64,000 nt of DNA from Bacteriovoracaceae bacterium UBA6261 (GCA_002440825.1 DJVH01000096.1:5674-69673); one strand, 5' to 3'; positions 36,430-45,203 are shown, counted from the stretch's first letter. The notes: generated by a model not told the origin, from the letters alone. Numbers and translations are program-made.

Positions 36430-37428
36430 ATGAACTACAATTACAACCATCTCTTTTACTTTTACATCGCTGCTAAGTCCGGAGGTATTACTACTGCCGC
36501 TGAACACCTGCACATCAGTCAGCCAAGCTTATCAAGTCAGTTGAAAGTTCTGGAAGAATCGCTTGATGTGAAGCTGTTCGAAAAAGTAGGGCGCAAGAAT
36601 CAACTGACGCCGACTGGAAATGTCATCTATGGTTATTGCCGTCAGATGTTTGAGCTCGCTGAGAAAATGTCGGAGGTTGTGACTAAGAGCACTCCTACGG
36701 CCAAGAGAAAGATCATGATCGGTGTTTCTGATGAAGTGGAAAAAGAATTTGTCTCAGAAGTCGTGAGTCACTTTCTTAATCGTTATCCGTTGGATGAGAG
36801 ACCACAGGTTCAGCTTTCTTCCGGACATCTGAATCAGTTGCTTGATCACCTTCATTTCAAGGAAATTGACACCATCATTACTTCTCAAAACATCAGTGAT
36901 TCAGAATTCATCAATCTGCAACAGGTGAAAGTGCCAGTTGTTCTTTGTTGTTCTACGAAGTGGAAAAATCCGATGTGCAATATCACTGAAGGCATGAGCA
37001 ACGGTGATGTCATGGCTGAACTGGCCAAGTGCAAAGACGTGCAATGGATATTGCCTTCTACTCATGTAGATCTTCGTTCACAAATTGATCGCTTTTTTGA
37101 AGAACACAAAATAGAAAAGAGAATTGTTTTTGAAAGTGACAGTATCTCGGCCCTTGTCAGATCTGTTCATAATGAACTTGGCTTTTCTTTTTTACCGTTG
37201 CTTCATATCTCGAATGAGATCAAGGGGCGCTATTTGAAACGTCTAGGTTCAAATGAAGGTTTTTGGGAATACGGCATGACTTTGGGTTGCCATGCTCATA
37301 ACAAAGAGGATTCTGTCATTAACACTTTCTCGGAAACATTCCGTGATCTCTGTGATGACATTAAAACTATTCCGATGAGACATTCATCGCCGATTCCTTT
37401 CATGGAACAGGTTCAGATCAACGCTTAG
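36430..37428 (+). CDS. LysR-family transcriptional regulator, NhaR-like
   Basis: A 332-residue regulator. The N-terminal helix-turn-helix MNYNYNHLFYFYIAAKSGG followed by ITTAAEHLHISQPSLSSQLK has the NYNHL(Y/F)YF start of NhaR rather than of typical LysR proteins. Residues about 95-300 are the substrate-binding domain. NhaR controls the sodium/proton antiporter NhaA and responds to sodium in enterobacteria; the nearby antiporter at 32840-35002 is a possible target. GAGGG precedes the ATG. The next small gene starts 9 bases later and is probably co-transcribed. Confidence 0.9.
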   Translation: MNYNYNHLFYFYIAAKSGGITTAAEHLHISQPSLSSQLKVLEESLDVKLFEKVGRKNQLTPTGNVIYGYCRQMFELAEKMSEVVTKSTPTAKRKIMIGVSDEVEKEFVSEVVSHFLNRYPLDERPQVQLSSGHLNQLLDHLHFKEIDTIITSQNISDSEFINLQQVKVPVVLCCSTKWKNPMCNITEGMSNGDVMAELAKCKDVQWILPSTHVDLRSQIDRFFEEHKIEKRIVFESDSISALVRSVHNELGFSFLPLLHISNEIKGRYLKRLGSNEGFWEYGMTLGCHAHNKEDSVINTFSETFRDLCDDIKTIPMRHSSPIPFMEQVQINA

Positions 37429-37437
37429 GAGTCATTT

Positions 37438-37665
37438 GTGGAGCCGATGAAAGACCATTTTTACGATGAAAGTGCACTCACTACAGTGAAGCATCGTCGC
37501 ACTAAAATGTCAGACAGTGAACAGGAAGATTTGCGCGATACTTTTGATAATGTTTCATTTAATCTGGGCAAAGCTTATCAGCATGCCAAGGACCGCTCCA
37601 GAAAACAATGGCAAAGAAATCAAATGCGAAAACGTCTTCATCATACATACAAAAGTGAAAAGTAA
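37438..37665 (+). CDS. Small highly charged protein of unknown function
   Basis: A 75-residue protein starting at GTG 37438 with TAGGAG before it, 9 bases after the LysR stop. It is hydrophilic and basic, with a C-terminal run of Arg, Lys and Gln (DRSRKQWQRNQMRKRLHHTY) likely to form a long helix. No family is recognised. A hairpin terminator follows at 37671. The tight spacing suggests it belongs to the regulator's unit. Confidence 0.65.
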   Translation: MEPMKDHFYDESALTTVKHRRTKMSDSEQEDLRDTFDNVSFNLGKAYQHAKDRSRKQWQRNQMRKRLHHTYKSEK

Positions 37666-37670
37666 CCAAG

Positions 37671-37697
37671 TGCCGGAAGTTTATCTTCCGGCATTTT
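37671..37697. terminator. Bidirectional terminator hairpin
   Basis: A perfect 9-bp stem TGCCGGAAG / CTTCCGGCA (37671-37679 with 37685-37693) with a 5-base loop and TTTT after it on the plus strand. It ends the LysR unit. It also overlaps the last codons of the convergent gene at 37681-38055. Confidence 0.7.
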
Positions 37698-38055
37698 GTT
37701 CCATCAATTTTTCAAGCATATCAATTTCGAAGAGGTGAAGAAATTTCATCCAGGATTTTTGCAATTCGGACTTTCCGATCAAGCAAACTTTTGAATCCTT
37801 TTTAATCCATATTGTGTAGCGCGATGGTTTTTCATTCATTATTTCATTCATACCCCAGCATGTGTGGCCGCCGAATTCAGCGATAAACTTATCGCCATCG
37901 TATACACAGACTCGTCCTTCTAGAATCCGATAGGCCATCAGCGGTGTATGTCCCTTTTTAATGAGAATAGTGTCGGTAGGGTAGACTATAATGTGCATTC
38001 GCGTATCATTTCGATACAGCCATTTGAACATCCAATCCATCATTGAGGCCATCAT
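37681..38055 (-). CDS. Small cyclic-nucleotide-binding-like protein (second of a pair)
   Basis: A 124-residue protein made of one cNMP-binding-like beta-barrel. Residues about 22-75 follow the Crp fold (IIVYPTDTILIKKGHTPLMA, YRILEGRVCVYDGDKFIAEF, GGHTCWGMNEIMNEKPSRYT). The usual phosphate-binding cassette GExxxxxRxA is replaced by CWGMNEIMNEKPSRYT, so cyclic nucleotide binding is uncertain. There is no DNA-binding or catalytic domain. The start overlaps the upstream gene's stop as ATGA, so it is translationally coupled. It shares a terminator hairpin with the convergent unit. Confidence 0.75.
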   Translation of the reverse strand: MMASMMDWMFKWLYRNDTRMHIIVYPTDTILIKKGHTPLMAYRILEGRVCVYDGDKFIAEFGGHTCWGMNEIMNEKPSRYTIWIKKDSKVCLIGKSELQKSWMKFLHLFEIDMLEKLMEQNAGR

Positions 38056-38360
38056 ACATTTCTCCTCAACATTTCTTCTACAAGGTATTTATCCAGAAAA
38101 TAAACTTCGGTAGGTTCAAGGGCAATGGCATCGGACACAAAGTAAATCAAATGCATTTCATCGAGTGCAATAATATCACCTGCGGTTTTTATTTCCTGAG
38201 TAAGAAAACCTTCATCTGTCTGGCTGATCACCTGGACTCTTCCCGAGCAGATAAAAAACACGCCAATAGCTGGGGTCCCATTACGGTAAAGGTATTCGCC
38301 CTGGTCATAATGCTCCAGAATCCTGTTTTGTTCACTGAAAAGAAATTCAAAGGAGTCCAT
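38052..38360 (-). CDS. Small cyclic-nucleotide-binding-like protein (first of a pair)
   Basis: A 102-residue stand-alone cNMP-binding-type barrel. The Crp-like pattern is clear: ILEHYDQGEYLYRNGTPAIG, VFFICSGRVQVISQTDEGFL and TAGDIIALDEMHLIYFVSDA. In the phosphate-binding cassette position it has GDIIALDEM, close to the GDxFGExxL of non-nucleotide-binding members. It carries no effector domain. It forms a two-gene unit with the next protein (ATGA overlap), so the two may form a heterodimer. AGGAG lies before the ATG. Confidence 0.8.
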   Translation of the reverse strand: MDSFEFLFSEQNRILEHYDQGEYLYRNGTPAIGVFFICSGRVQVISQTDEGFLTQEIKTAGDIIALDEMHLIYFVSDAIALEPTEVYFLDKYLVEEMLRRNV

Positions 38361-38451
38361 ATCTCCTCCACGTAAGTCTATAAGACTATTTTATGGCAAG
38401 GATAATGGGAGTGTCAGAATGAAGTGATTTGATTTTTTGAATATCAGCGAT

Positions 38452-38495
38452 CGAAAAAAATAAAAGAGAGAAGGAAAATCATATTCCTTCTCTCT
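38452..38495 (-). terminator. Intrinsic terminator of the Q/G/S-rich gene
   Basis: A perfect 12-bp stem AGAGAGAAGGAA / TTCCTTCTCTCT (38465-38476 with 38484-38495). On the minus strand it is followed by TTTATTTTTTT, a good uridine tract. It sits 15 bases after the stop of the gene at 38511. Confidence 0.9.
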
Positions 38496-38510
38496 GGTAA
38501 ATCCTAAACT

Positions 38511-38807
38511 CTATTGATTCATTGGTCTTTCTTTATTCCAGTCTTGTTTTTGTTGACCACTTTGACTTTTGTTACTTCCAAGACCCGATTGGTTCGAATT
38601 TTTATTTTGTTGCTGGCCTTGTCCGATTCCGCCTTGTGAACCGACATTTGATTGCTGGCCGGCCATGCTTTTATTTTGTCCACCAGAGCTTTGTCCCTGG
38701 CCTACACCTGTTTTTTGAGATGATTGACCCTGGCCAGATTGCCCTTGGCTTCCTGATTGTGATTGACCTTTGTTTGGTTGATTTTCATTTGTGTTGTAGT
38801 TTGCCAT
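38511..38807 (-). CDS. Gln/Gly/Ser-rich low-complexity protein
   Basis: A 98-residue protein of very biased composition: Gln, Gly, Ser and Asn make up most of it (for example KGQSQSGSQGQSGQGQSSQK). No signal peptide, no hydrophobic stretch and no Cys, so it should be cytosolic and disordered. AAAGGAG precedes the ATG and a strong terminator follows, so it is a single-gene unit. The prion-like composition resembles small stress or phase-separating proteins, but no family is recognised. The sequence ends with KQDWNKERPMNQ. Confidence 0.8.
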   Translation of the reverse strand: MANYNTNENQPNKGQSQSGSQGQSGQGQSSQKTGVGQGQSSGGQNKSMAGQQSNVGSQGGIGQGQQQNKNSNQSGLGSNKSQSGQQKQDWNKERPMNQ

Positions 38808-38950
38808 AGTAAACTCCTTTGTTTGAAAACTATTTAAAAGTAGCTTTCCTACAGCTCATCTTTGCGCTGATTATTTTCTTTTAAAAATATATAAAAGTGA
38901 TGGTGGAAATAGGGCTCAGCTGATTGAGCAACGAAAAGTCTGCAGAACTA

Positions 38951-39706
38951 TTAATTACAAGTTGCGCCGGCGAATCTTGACAGTAAAGCGCGACAAGCAC
39001 TATTTATTTCACTTGGGTTTAAGATGCGCGGGTAGACGGCCATCCATGCAATAGCGCCATTAAAATAGTCAAATGATCCTCCAGCTGATCTTCCGATAGT
39101 AAACGCCTGTGCAGTGTCTACATAAGCAGGAGCATTCCCGAATATGGCCGTTGTTCCGTTTTTATGAAAGGTGAGATCAGTAGCTGAGAAAGTCACTGCA
39201 ACGAACTGCCAGGCTCCCACATCAACCGCGGTCGTAATCCATGTATTATTAAAACGATTAAAGACACCGAAATCTGCCGTCGTATTATCGATGACAAGAG
39301 AACGGTTGAAGGCCCCGCCGTGATTATCCAGTGAAAAAATATGACTGAAGGTGGTCGCATTCGGTTTGATCCAGGCAACCCATGTTGAGTTGGGCATAAC
39401 TCCAGATTGAGCATTGAGCGTAGTACTGATGAATGTTGAATTGCCGTTAAAGACAATGCGGTTTGGATCAGAGGATGTTTTTGTTCCTGCGAAACCACCT
39501 CCGCTGGCACAATTAATTGTCCCGTTATTATTATTTCCAGAAGAATCGCCGAAGGCGGTGAAGTTGCATGTTCCCGTTGGAGAAGACGTGCCAGAGAGGG
39601 TGTCAGCATCAAGAATCATTGAAGCGCCGGACGGAATAGAAGGTCCGTTATTTTGCGCGCAGGCCATAAGAAAAAACATAAGATTTATGAAAAGATATTT
39701 CATCAT
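38951..39706 (-). CDS. LamG/concanavalin-like lectin domain lipoprotein
   Basis: A 251-residue lipoprotein: lipobox FFLMAC near residue 17, with Cys as the modified residue. The rest is a LamG-like jelly roll (concanavalin A-like lectin/glucanase fold): FNGNSTFISTTLNAQSGVMP, TWVAWIKPNATTFSHIFSLD, DVGAWQFVAVTFSATDLTFH and the closing GAIAWMAVYPRILNPSEINS. Such domains bind glycans or surface partners. GGAGTG precedes two consecutive ATG codons (39706, 39703). It lies downstream of the secreted nuclease on the same strand. Confidence 0.88.
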   Translation of the reverse strand: MMKYLFINLMFFLMACAQNNGPSIPSGASMILDADTLSGTSSPTGTCNFTAFGDSSGNNNNGTINCASGGGFAGTKTSSDPNRIVFNGNSTFISTTLNAQSGVMPNSTWVAWIKPNATTFSHIFSLDNHGGAFNRSLVIDNTTADFGVFNRFNNTWITTAVDVGAWQFVAVTFSATDLTFHKNGTTAIFGNAPAYVDTAQAFTIGRSAGGSFDYFNGAIAWMAVYPRILNPSEINSACRALLSRFAGATCN

Positions 39707-39744
39707 AAAATTTCACTCCGTTCACTAAAGTCTGGAACAGAAAA

Positions 39745-40608
39745 TTAAATTTTGGAAGATCCAAATTTTAGACCGGATAGACGCTCAACTTCCGACAAAC
39801 TTGTTTTGTATTTTTCCCAATCTCTTCTATCTGCACTTCCATTTGTTACCGGTTTGCATAATTCTTTTTTATCAGAAAGATCAATGCTTCCGCTTTGAAG
39901 AATATTCGGCATGATGACAGCAATGCTTGGAGTTTTGGCGTCAATTGTTGAAGGAGATTGATTGGCATTCAGAACATAAATGATTTTGAAATTTTTTGAA
40001 GGAACCTGAATATCGCGATCGGGACCGATGGCACCCATAGCTTTATCATATATAGGACCCGCAACAATAAATAATTTCTTGCCCTGCTTTTGAACAAGAT
40101 CTCTTGAATACTGTTCAAGGTGCTCCCAGATCACACGGTTAAGATAAGCGGTCTGAGGGAGCATGTTGCTCATGAGAAAGGTTGTTTCATTGTTTGCCAC
40201 GGTGTCAGTTCTGTCGGCCGACGGGACCTGGTGACCTCTGTCGAAGCAACTTCCCCGGTAATCGTTGGCATCCACTGCGTGCTGGTGAGATTCACTGAGA
40301 TAAGCTTCAAGATCTTCGTCGATGGCAAAATTGTTTGATCTGCCTGAATTTCCGATGTTGGTTGTTTCAAGTTTCCAGGCTACGTAATTCGGCGTTCGCG
40401 TTTCTTTATTATAAGAAAGCAGGTATTGCTCGCGGGAAAGAATAATTTCAGTTTTATCAGTTTCGGGAAGTTTGAAAGCGAGATTGGTATTTTGAGAAGC
40501 GGGAAGACCGATGAATTTTTCGATTTTAGCAAAAGCTACAGACTGAAAGATAATGGTTAAGGCGAAGAACCCTGTAAAAATACCCGAGCCGGAAAGTCTT
40601 TTACTCAT
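39745..40608 (-). CDS. Secreted DNA/RNA non-specific endonuclease (NUC1/DRGH family)
   Basis: A 287-residue nuclease of the beta-beta-alpha-metal class. An N-terminal hydrophobic segment (GIFTGFFALTIIFQSVAFA) is a signal peptide. The active-site motif is FDRGHQVPSADRT with the general-base His, followed by SNMLPQTAYLNRVIWEHLEQ with the metal-binding Asn. These are the two hallmark segments of the Serratia-type family. It degrades single- and double-stranded DNA and RNA outside the cytoplasm. No inhibitor gene is adjacent. In a predatory or scavenging organism it could digest prey nucleic acid (inference). Confidence 0.93.
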   Translation of the reverse strand: MSKRLSGSGIFTGFFALTIIFQSVAFAKIEKFIGLPASQNTNLAFKLPETDKTEIILSREQYLLSYNKETRTPNYVAWKLETTNIGNSGRSNNFAIDEDLEAYLSESHQHAVDANDYRGSCFDRGHQVPSADRTDTVANNETTFLMSNMLPQTAYLNRVIWEHLEQYSRDLVQKQGKKLFIVAGPIYDKAMGAIGPDRDIQVPSKNFKIIYVLNANQSPSTIDAKTPSIAVIMPNILQSGSIDLSDKKELCKPVTNGSADRRDWEKYKTSLSEVERLSGLKFGSSKI

Positions 40609-40696
40609 ATCTCATTTCCTTCATGGAAGTTGCTGTCACTTATAACTGTAAAGCAACTTTGTCTTCTTGAACAGAAACGTTTTGTTAGGAATTGAT

Positions 40697-40727
40697 TAAA
40701 AAGTCTGCGGGAAGAAATCTTCCCGCA
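40697..40727 (-). terminator. Intrinsic terminator of the 47-residue gene
   Basis: Stem TGCGGGAAGA / TCTTCCCGCA (40706-40715 with 40718-40727; the inner pairs would open to a larger loop). On the minus strand GACTTTTTAAT follows. It lies 9 bases beyond the stop codon at 40737. Confidence 0.8.
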
Positions 40728-40736
40728 ATGTTGCTG

Positions 40737-40880
40737 TTAATCTCCGGCAATTTTTTTTTCAAAACCATCAGAGCTTTCTCTTTTTATATCGCGCTCTCGC
40801 TTTTGTCTCTTCTGGTATTCCTGTTCCTGCATTTGCTTGATTCTGTCTTCGCTTTTTTTGTCTTTCTTCTGGTCCGCCAT
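40737..40880 (-). CDS. 47-residue charged protein
   Basis: Starts at ATG 40880 with GGGAGGAAGC directly upstream; 14 further codons are open upstream but lack a site. The protein is almost wholly charged or polar (KDKKSEDRIKQMQEQEYQKR, QKRERDIKRES), likely a single helix or disordered. No family is recognised. The strong ribosome site and its own terminator support a real gene. Confidence 0.7.
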   Translation of the reverse strand: MADQKKDKKSEDRIKQMQEQEYQKRQKRERDIKRESSDGFEKKIAGD

Positions 40881-40970
40881 GCTTCCTCCCGTTGCCGTGA
40901 ATTGGTTGAACATAGCCTGCATGAATAGAATTCATTTGAAAAATAAGTAATTAAAATGGAAAAAAAAGAA

Positions 40971-42419
40971 TTAAGTTATGTCTACTTCACCGGCGAGCCA
41001 TTTTTCATAACCCACAGTTTCAATAAGTCTGATGGCCTCTTTCACTTTCTCGTTGTCCTTCACATTCTGCCCCATGAAAACCAGACGGTGATAATAACCA
41101 CTATCAACCTTTTTAGAAGAAAATGTTCGGAAGAACTGTGAATGATTCATGTCTGCCGTGCTAAAAGCGTTGCACTTGATTTCACATGCGCAAAAATTGG
41201 AAAGAGCAAAAGGAAGAATGAGTCCCGCACCGCTCAAGGCGATTTCTTTAAGTTCGGCATCAGCACAGAAATTCATTCTGCTGTAAGCGGAATGTTTATT
41301 TAAGTAAACTTTCTTTTCATCAGTCTTCAGATGGTCGGGCAATTTATTTTCAAGCTTTGCAATCATTGATTCAAGAAGCGGTAGATCCAGAGCTTTAGGC
41401 GAGTGCATGGCAAAGTCGTAATCTTTTTTGAACTCCTCTGCACTAAAGACTTCGCTGTTGGCATAGGTTACACAAAAGCAGAAATTATTTTTTATAAAAT
41501 TTTTGATCACTTCAAATTTAGCTTTATCTTTCTGGATCAGAGCTCTGTTGATTAAAATAAGATGAGGAAGCTGATACTGTAGAACCTCTTCAATATTTTT
41601 CAGAGAGGCATATCCTCTGGCACAGTATTTTTTATCGGCCTTGATCATTTTGCGGATTTCATCCCTGTAATCAGGTTCTGCTTCAAAATAAATCATTTTG
41701 ACCGGCTTATGTTTTGATACATCCTGATTGTTTTCAATCCACGCCTGAAGCTTTTTGCTGTCTTTAACCGGATCTTTGGAATGAATGCGACAAAGAAGAC
41801 TGTTGGCATATTGATAATAGCGTCCGACTTTATTGCGTTCGATGCACTCTAATTTGACATTCTTCATTTCGAGCTCTTCGAACAAACTGTTTTTTACATC
41901 CAGTTTCTGACCAGGCTCGAGATTTATATTGCATTCAATAAGGACTTGCGAATCGCTGATCCAACCCACGCGGCCGAAAGTTGTAAATTCAGCTTCTGCA
42001 GGAAAAGGGGCCACTTTGTAGTCGATCACATTCGGATCAGGATCTTTCGGATTCATGAACCATTTCACGAGGCTCGCAAAAAATTTCGGCGAAGGACTGA
42101 AGCCACGGCCTCTGTATAAAATCTGGGCTGCACCGGAGTAAAGGAGTGTTTTTTTGAATTCAACTGAAGTGTCTGAGGTGAAAACGATAAAGAGAGTGTT
42201 TCTCGCGAAGACGTGGTTGCGCATTTTATTGATGAATTCATCCGGCTTCAGGGATTTATCATCACCATTGACGATAACAATGTCGGGGAGATTTTGAAGG
42301 ATATACTGTTCGCCGGAAGAAAGTGTCTGGAGATGTTTTAAAGGGATTTCTGTCTGCAGAAGTGCATTGCTGACAAACCAAAAAAGTTCAGGCCCCTGAT
42401 CAATGACGGCGATACTCAT
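40971..42419 (-). CDS. Receiver-like and PilZ-like multi-domain protein
   Basis: A 482-residue cytosolic protein of apparently repeated plan. Residues about 1-120 look like a receiver domain without phospho-site (VIDQGPELFWFVSNAL, PDIVIVNGDD, LFIVFTSDTSVEF). Residues about 130-220 are a beta-barrel resembling PilZ (FGRVGWISDSQVLIEC, EPGQKLDVKN). Residues about 240-345 are a second receiver-like fold (VKMIYFEAEPDYRDEIRKMI, PHLILINRAL). The end is a second PilZ-like barrel (ELKEIALSGAGLILPFAL with the SxxG part of the cyclic-di-GMP motif). The RxxxR arm and the receiver Asp are missing, so ligand binding is uncertain. I do not recognise a named family. Confidence 0.65.
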   Translation of the reverse strand: MSIAVIDQGPELFWFVSNALLQTEIPLKHLQTLSSGEQYILQNLPDIVIVNGDDKSLKPDEFINKMRNHVFARNTLFIVFTSDTSVEFKKTLLYSGAAQILYRGRGFSPSPKFFASLVKWFMNPKDPDPNVIDYKVAPFPAEAEFTTFGRVGWISDSQVLIECNINLEPGQKLDVKNSLFEELEMKNVKLECIERNKVGRYYQYANSLLCRIHSKDPVKDSKKLQAWIENNQDVSKHKPVKMIYFEAEPDYRDEIRKMIKADKKYCARGYASLKNIEEVLQYQLPHLILINRALIQKDKAKFEVIKNFIKNNFCFCVTYANSEVFSAEEFKKDYDFAMHSPKALDLPLLESMIAKLENKLPDHLKTDEKKVYLNKHSAYSRMNFCADAELKEIALSGAGLILPFALSNFCACEIKCNAFSTADMNHSQFFRTFSSKKVDSGYYHRLVFMGQNVKDNEKVKEAIRLIETVGYEKWLAGEVDIT

Positions 42420-42461
42420 AACTATAGTGTATCACGTAACTGTTCAGGGTCAAATCACCTG

Positions 42462-42908
42462 CTAATTCGTGCCCTTAGGACGTACTACCAAAACATCGCA
42501 AGGGGAGTATTTACTCAGAAAATCGGCAAGAGAACTGTTAAAAAATCCCTCAATACCATGCTTACCTCTGGTGGCCACAATCACAAGATCGGCCTTGACT
42601 TCATTGAGATAGCTGATGATTTTTTCTTCGCGCGAGTGAGAGAAAAAACACTTGATTGTTTTTTGCTCGTTTCTCACTTTCATCTCATTGCTAAGATTTT
42701 CAAGAATGCCTACAGCGCTGGCCTCAATATCCGGGTATTGAACTTCTGCCGGAAAAATGACCGGGACAAGATCCGCATTGTACATGTGCACTTCAAACAC
42801 ATGTAAAAAATGGATGTTGGCATTTTGAAGAATAAAATCATGGCGCATATTTTTAAGAGTCTCAATACTTGCCTGATTAATATCAGCACAGATCACTATA
42901 TTTTCCAT
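42462..42908 (-). CDS. Universal stress protein (UspA family)
   Basis: A 148-residue USP domain. The start at 42908 (MENIVICADINQAS) has GGAGGA upstream. The C-terminal motif reads ATRGKHGIEGFFNSSLADFL followed by PCDVLVVRP; the first glycine pair of G-2x-G-9x-G(S/T) is kept but the last Gly is Asn, so ATP binding may be weak. The middle is ADLVIVATRG, typical of the family. It lies just upstream of the receiver/PilZ-like gene on the same strand, with 42 bases between, so the two may be co-transcribed. Confidence 0.92.
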   Translation of the reverse strand: MENIVICADINQASIETLKNMRHDFILQNANIHFLHVFEVHMYNADLVPVIFPAEVQYPDIEASAVGILENLSNEMKVRNEQKTIKCFFSHSREEKIISYLNEVKADLVIVATRGKHGIEGFFNSSLADFLSKYSPCDVLVVRPKGTN

Positions 42909-42959
42909 AGAGTCCTCCGCCTTCATTAGAAATCCGAAATGAGAGTTTGAAAACTTAAG

Positions 42960-45185
42960 TTATTTTTTAGAATTAAATGACAAAAATCCCTGAAAAAGCC
43001 AGAGATCTCCAAACAGAGAAGCGAGAAGTCCTACACATAAAATAACACCAAACATTTTTGGGGAACTGAAATAAGAGCCCAGATAAACAAGGGAAGTGCA
43101 GGCCATCAAGAGTCCCGTCACGATAGAAGCGATACCACGGCTTTCAATTCCTTTTTTAATTTCCGAATTTTCAGAAGCAAACAAGTATTGAATGGCATTG
43201 TCTCCGGTAAGACCAACTAAAATGCTTGCAAAGATGGATTTCCAGAAATCCAATGTAATATGAAAATAGCCAAGAAGCATAATAACAAAAAAAGCTCCCC
43301 AAAAAGAAGACAGAAGAAGAGCGGGAAGGTGTGCTGCTTTATTCTGGGCGATCGCCAGAAAAACAATGATCAGACTGACCAGAAACAAGCTGACGACCAG
43401 ACTGTCGATGAGAGTTTTGGGAACGAGGCCTGCGAAATCTGAATAAGCGACAAATTCTCCGCCTATATGACAACGGCCCTGGCATTTCATATCCACGATC
43501 TTCTTTAAAGTTTCAACCGGAACAACGGAAGTATCTCTGAGATAGAGAATGGCCCTGGCCTTATCTTCATCATCATTAAATTGTCCGTGAAACCGCGAGA
43601 TCGAAAAAAAAGTCTGACTTTCCAGTTCATCCAGATCGCCTTGATTCTGCAGCCAGCGCTTGATCTTCCATGGATTCTCAGAGTGGTTGATGAGTGAGCT
43701 GGCAAAAGGTTCCCGCAAAATATCGGTAAGAATCGTTTCCATTTTAAGATCATCCATCTTTTCATCAAAGACAAGAGAGACAGATCCAATCCAGCCCTTC
43801 GTCTTTTCAAGATACTGAAGTCCTTTGCTGTATTCCTGCTGTTCGGGAAAAAGGCGATGAGGAGCTTCGTTGTAATCCAGAAGAAAAAAAGCACCAACCG
43901 CCAGCGGATAAACGATCAGACTTATTTTGCTGAAGATTTTTGGAAAAGGAGTGAAGGCCTTGCTGGAAAGAAATTTTAATCTGGCCGCTCGTGAAGGATT
44001 CGTCCAGCCTTTAAAATTTTTAAACTGCTGAAGCACAGAAGGTAAAAAGAAGAAGATAATCATCCATTCGATGAACGCACCCCAGGCGGCCCACAATCCC
44101 ATTCTTCTGATGGCAACAACATCTGAAGTGCAGAGGGAAAGAAATCCAAGAATAGTCGTAAGCGAAGTGTAAAAGCTGGGAATAACCAATCGGAGCATGG
44201 ATTTTTTCCAATGGACTCCATTTAATTGCTCATAGGACGTAAAAGTAAAATCTTCCAGAGAGCTGATTCCTAAAATGAGAACGAGACCGGTAGAAAGAAC
44301 GTCGAATGAAGATCCGGTATATCCTTTTAAACCAAAAACCCAGATGCCCGCTAAAATCAGCGATGAAGTAAAAAGAAGTCCAGATTTCCACGTTCCGAGA
44401 AAAACTCTGAGGCCGAGAAGCATCAATAAAAGCATTCCTAAATTGATGTATTTGGAAAATTTGAAGCCTTCAAGAATATACCATTGATAATCCCCGGGCC
44501 CTATCCACGACAAGCGAGCTCGAGGAACAATAGGCTTTAAATCTTTTTCGATTGAGAGGCGAAGCTGGTCAAAAAGCTTTGGATCAAAGGAGCCGAACTT
44601 TGATGTGGTCGAGTTCTTAAAGGTAAATTGAAAAAGCAAAGTCAGCTGATTGCTCTTTTCTTTTACCATGGCAAAAGGAGAGTCGTTCAAAGTTTTTTGA
44701 ATGTCAGCAGGTCTGCCGTTCAAAACACCTGTTTCGCAATTGAGATCAACAATGTTTTTTATTCTGAGCTTGTTAACACCTTCTTCAGTAATTCTCTTTG
44801 GCAATTTAAAATCGAAGGTTGAAACTGTGCTTTGTATCTCTGCCATGGAAATGCGGGCAAATGAATACCATTTTCTGATCCTGCACATTTCATCACTGGT
44901 AAAACTGTCTTGTCCTTCAGGCGGGGTCAGAATAAACAGAGAAGTAATGCCGTCCTGATATTTTTCTTTCAGGATTTTTAATTCATCCGCCGAAGCAAAA
45001 CCCTGCCCCGCAAGATCTTCAGCGGAAAAGACAATTTTCATTTTTGAGATATTGCCCAGGAGAAACAAACTCATGCAGGAGAAAATGATCAAAGTCAGAC
45101 GCGAATGTTTCCAGCACAGAAGCATGCTTCTCAAAAGAAAAGAATTAAAACGGTGGTAAATTGTGGTCAGTAAACTTTTGATCAT
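42960..45185 (-). CDS. RND/MMPL-family membrane transporter
   Basis: A 741-residue protein with the RND pattern: one N-terminal helix (LTLIIFSCMSLFLLGNI), a large periplasmic domain (about 60-240), five to six helices (about 245-420), a second short periplasmic domain and six C-terminal helices. LGISSLEDFTFTSYEQL and ILVGLTGDNAIQYLFA are the conserved TM4/TM10-type segments, the latter with an acidic residue likely used for proton relay. The nearest type is MMPL lipid or hopanoid exporter. Neighbouring lipid-type genes make lipid export a reasonable guess. It may be read from the upstream secreted-protein gene through a terminator. Confidence 0.88.
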   Translation of the reverse strand: MIKSLLTTIYHRFNSFLLRSMLLCWKHSRLTLIIFSCMSLFLLGNISKMKIVFSAEDLAGQGFASADELKILKEKYQDGITSLFILTPPEGQDSFTSDEMCRIRKWYSFARISMAEIQSTVSTFDFKLPKRITEEGVNKLRIKNIVDLNCETGVLNGRPADIQKTLNDSPFAMVKEKSNQLTLLFQFTFKNSTTSKFGSFDPKLFDQLRLSIEKDLKPIVPRARLSWIGPGDYQWYILEGFKFSKYINLGMLLLMLLGLRVFLGTWKSGLLFTSSLILAGIWVFGLKGYTGSSFDVLSTGLVLILGISSLEDFTFTSYEQLNGVHWKKSMLRLVIPSFYTSLTTILGFLSLCTSDVVAIRRMGLWAAWGAFIEWMIIFFFLPSVLQQFKNFKGWTNPSRAARLKFLSSKAFTPFPKIFSKISLIVYPLAVGAFFLLDYNEAPHRLFPEQQEYSKGLQYLEKTKGWIGSVSLVFDEKMDDLKMETILTDILREPFASSLINHSENPWKIKRWLQNQGDLDELESQTFFSISRFHGQFNDDEDKARAILYLRDTSVVPVETLKKIVDMKCQGRCHIGGEFVAYSDFAGLVPKTLIDSLVVSLFLVSLIIVFLAIAQNKAAHLPALLLSSFWGAFFVIMLLGYFHITLDFWKSIFASILVGLTGDNAIQYLFASENSEIKKGIESRGIASIVTGLLMACTSLVYLGSYFSSPKMFGVILCVGLLASLFGDLWLFQGFLSFNSKK

Positions 45186-45203
45186 TCTTTGTTTTTATCA
45201 CGG

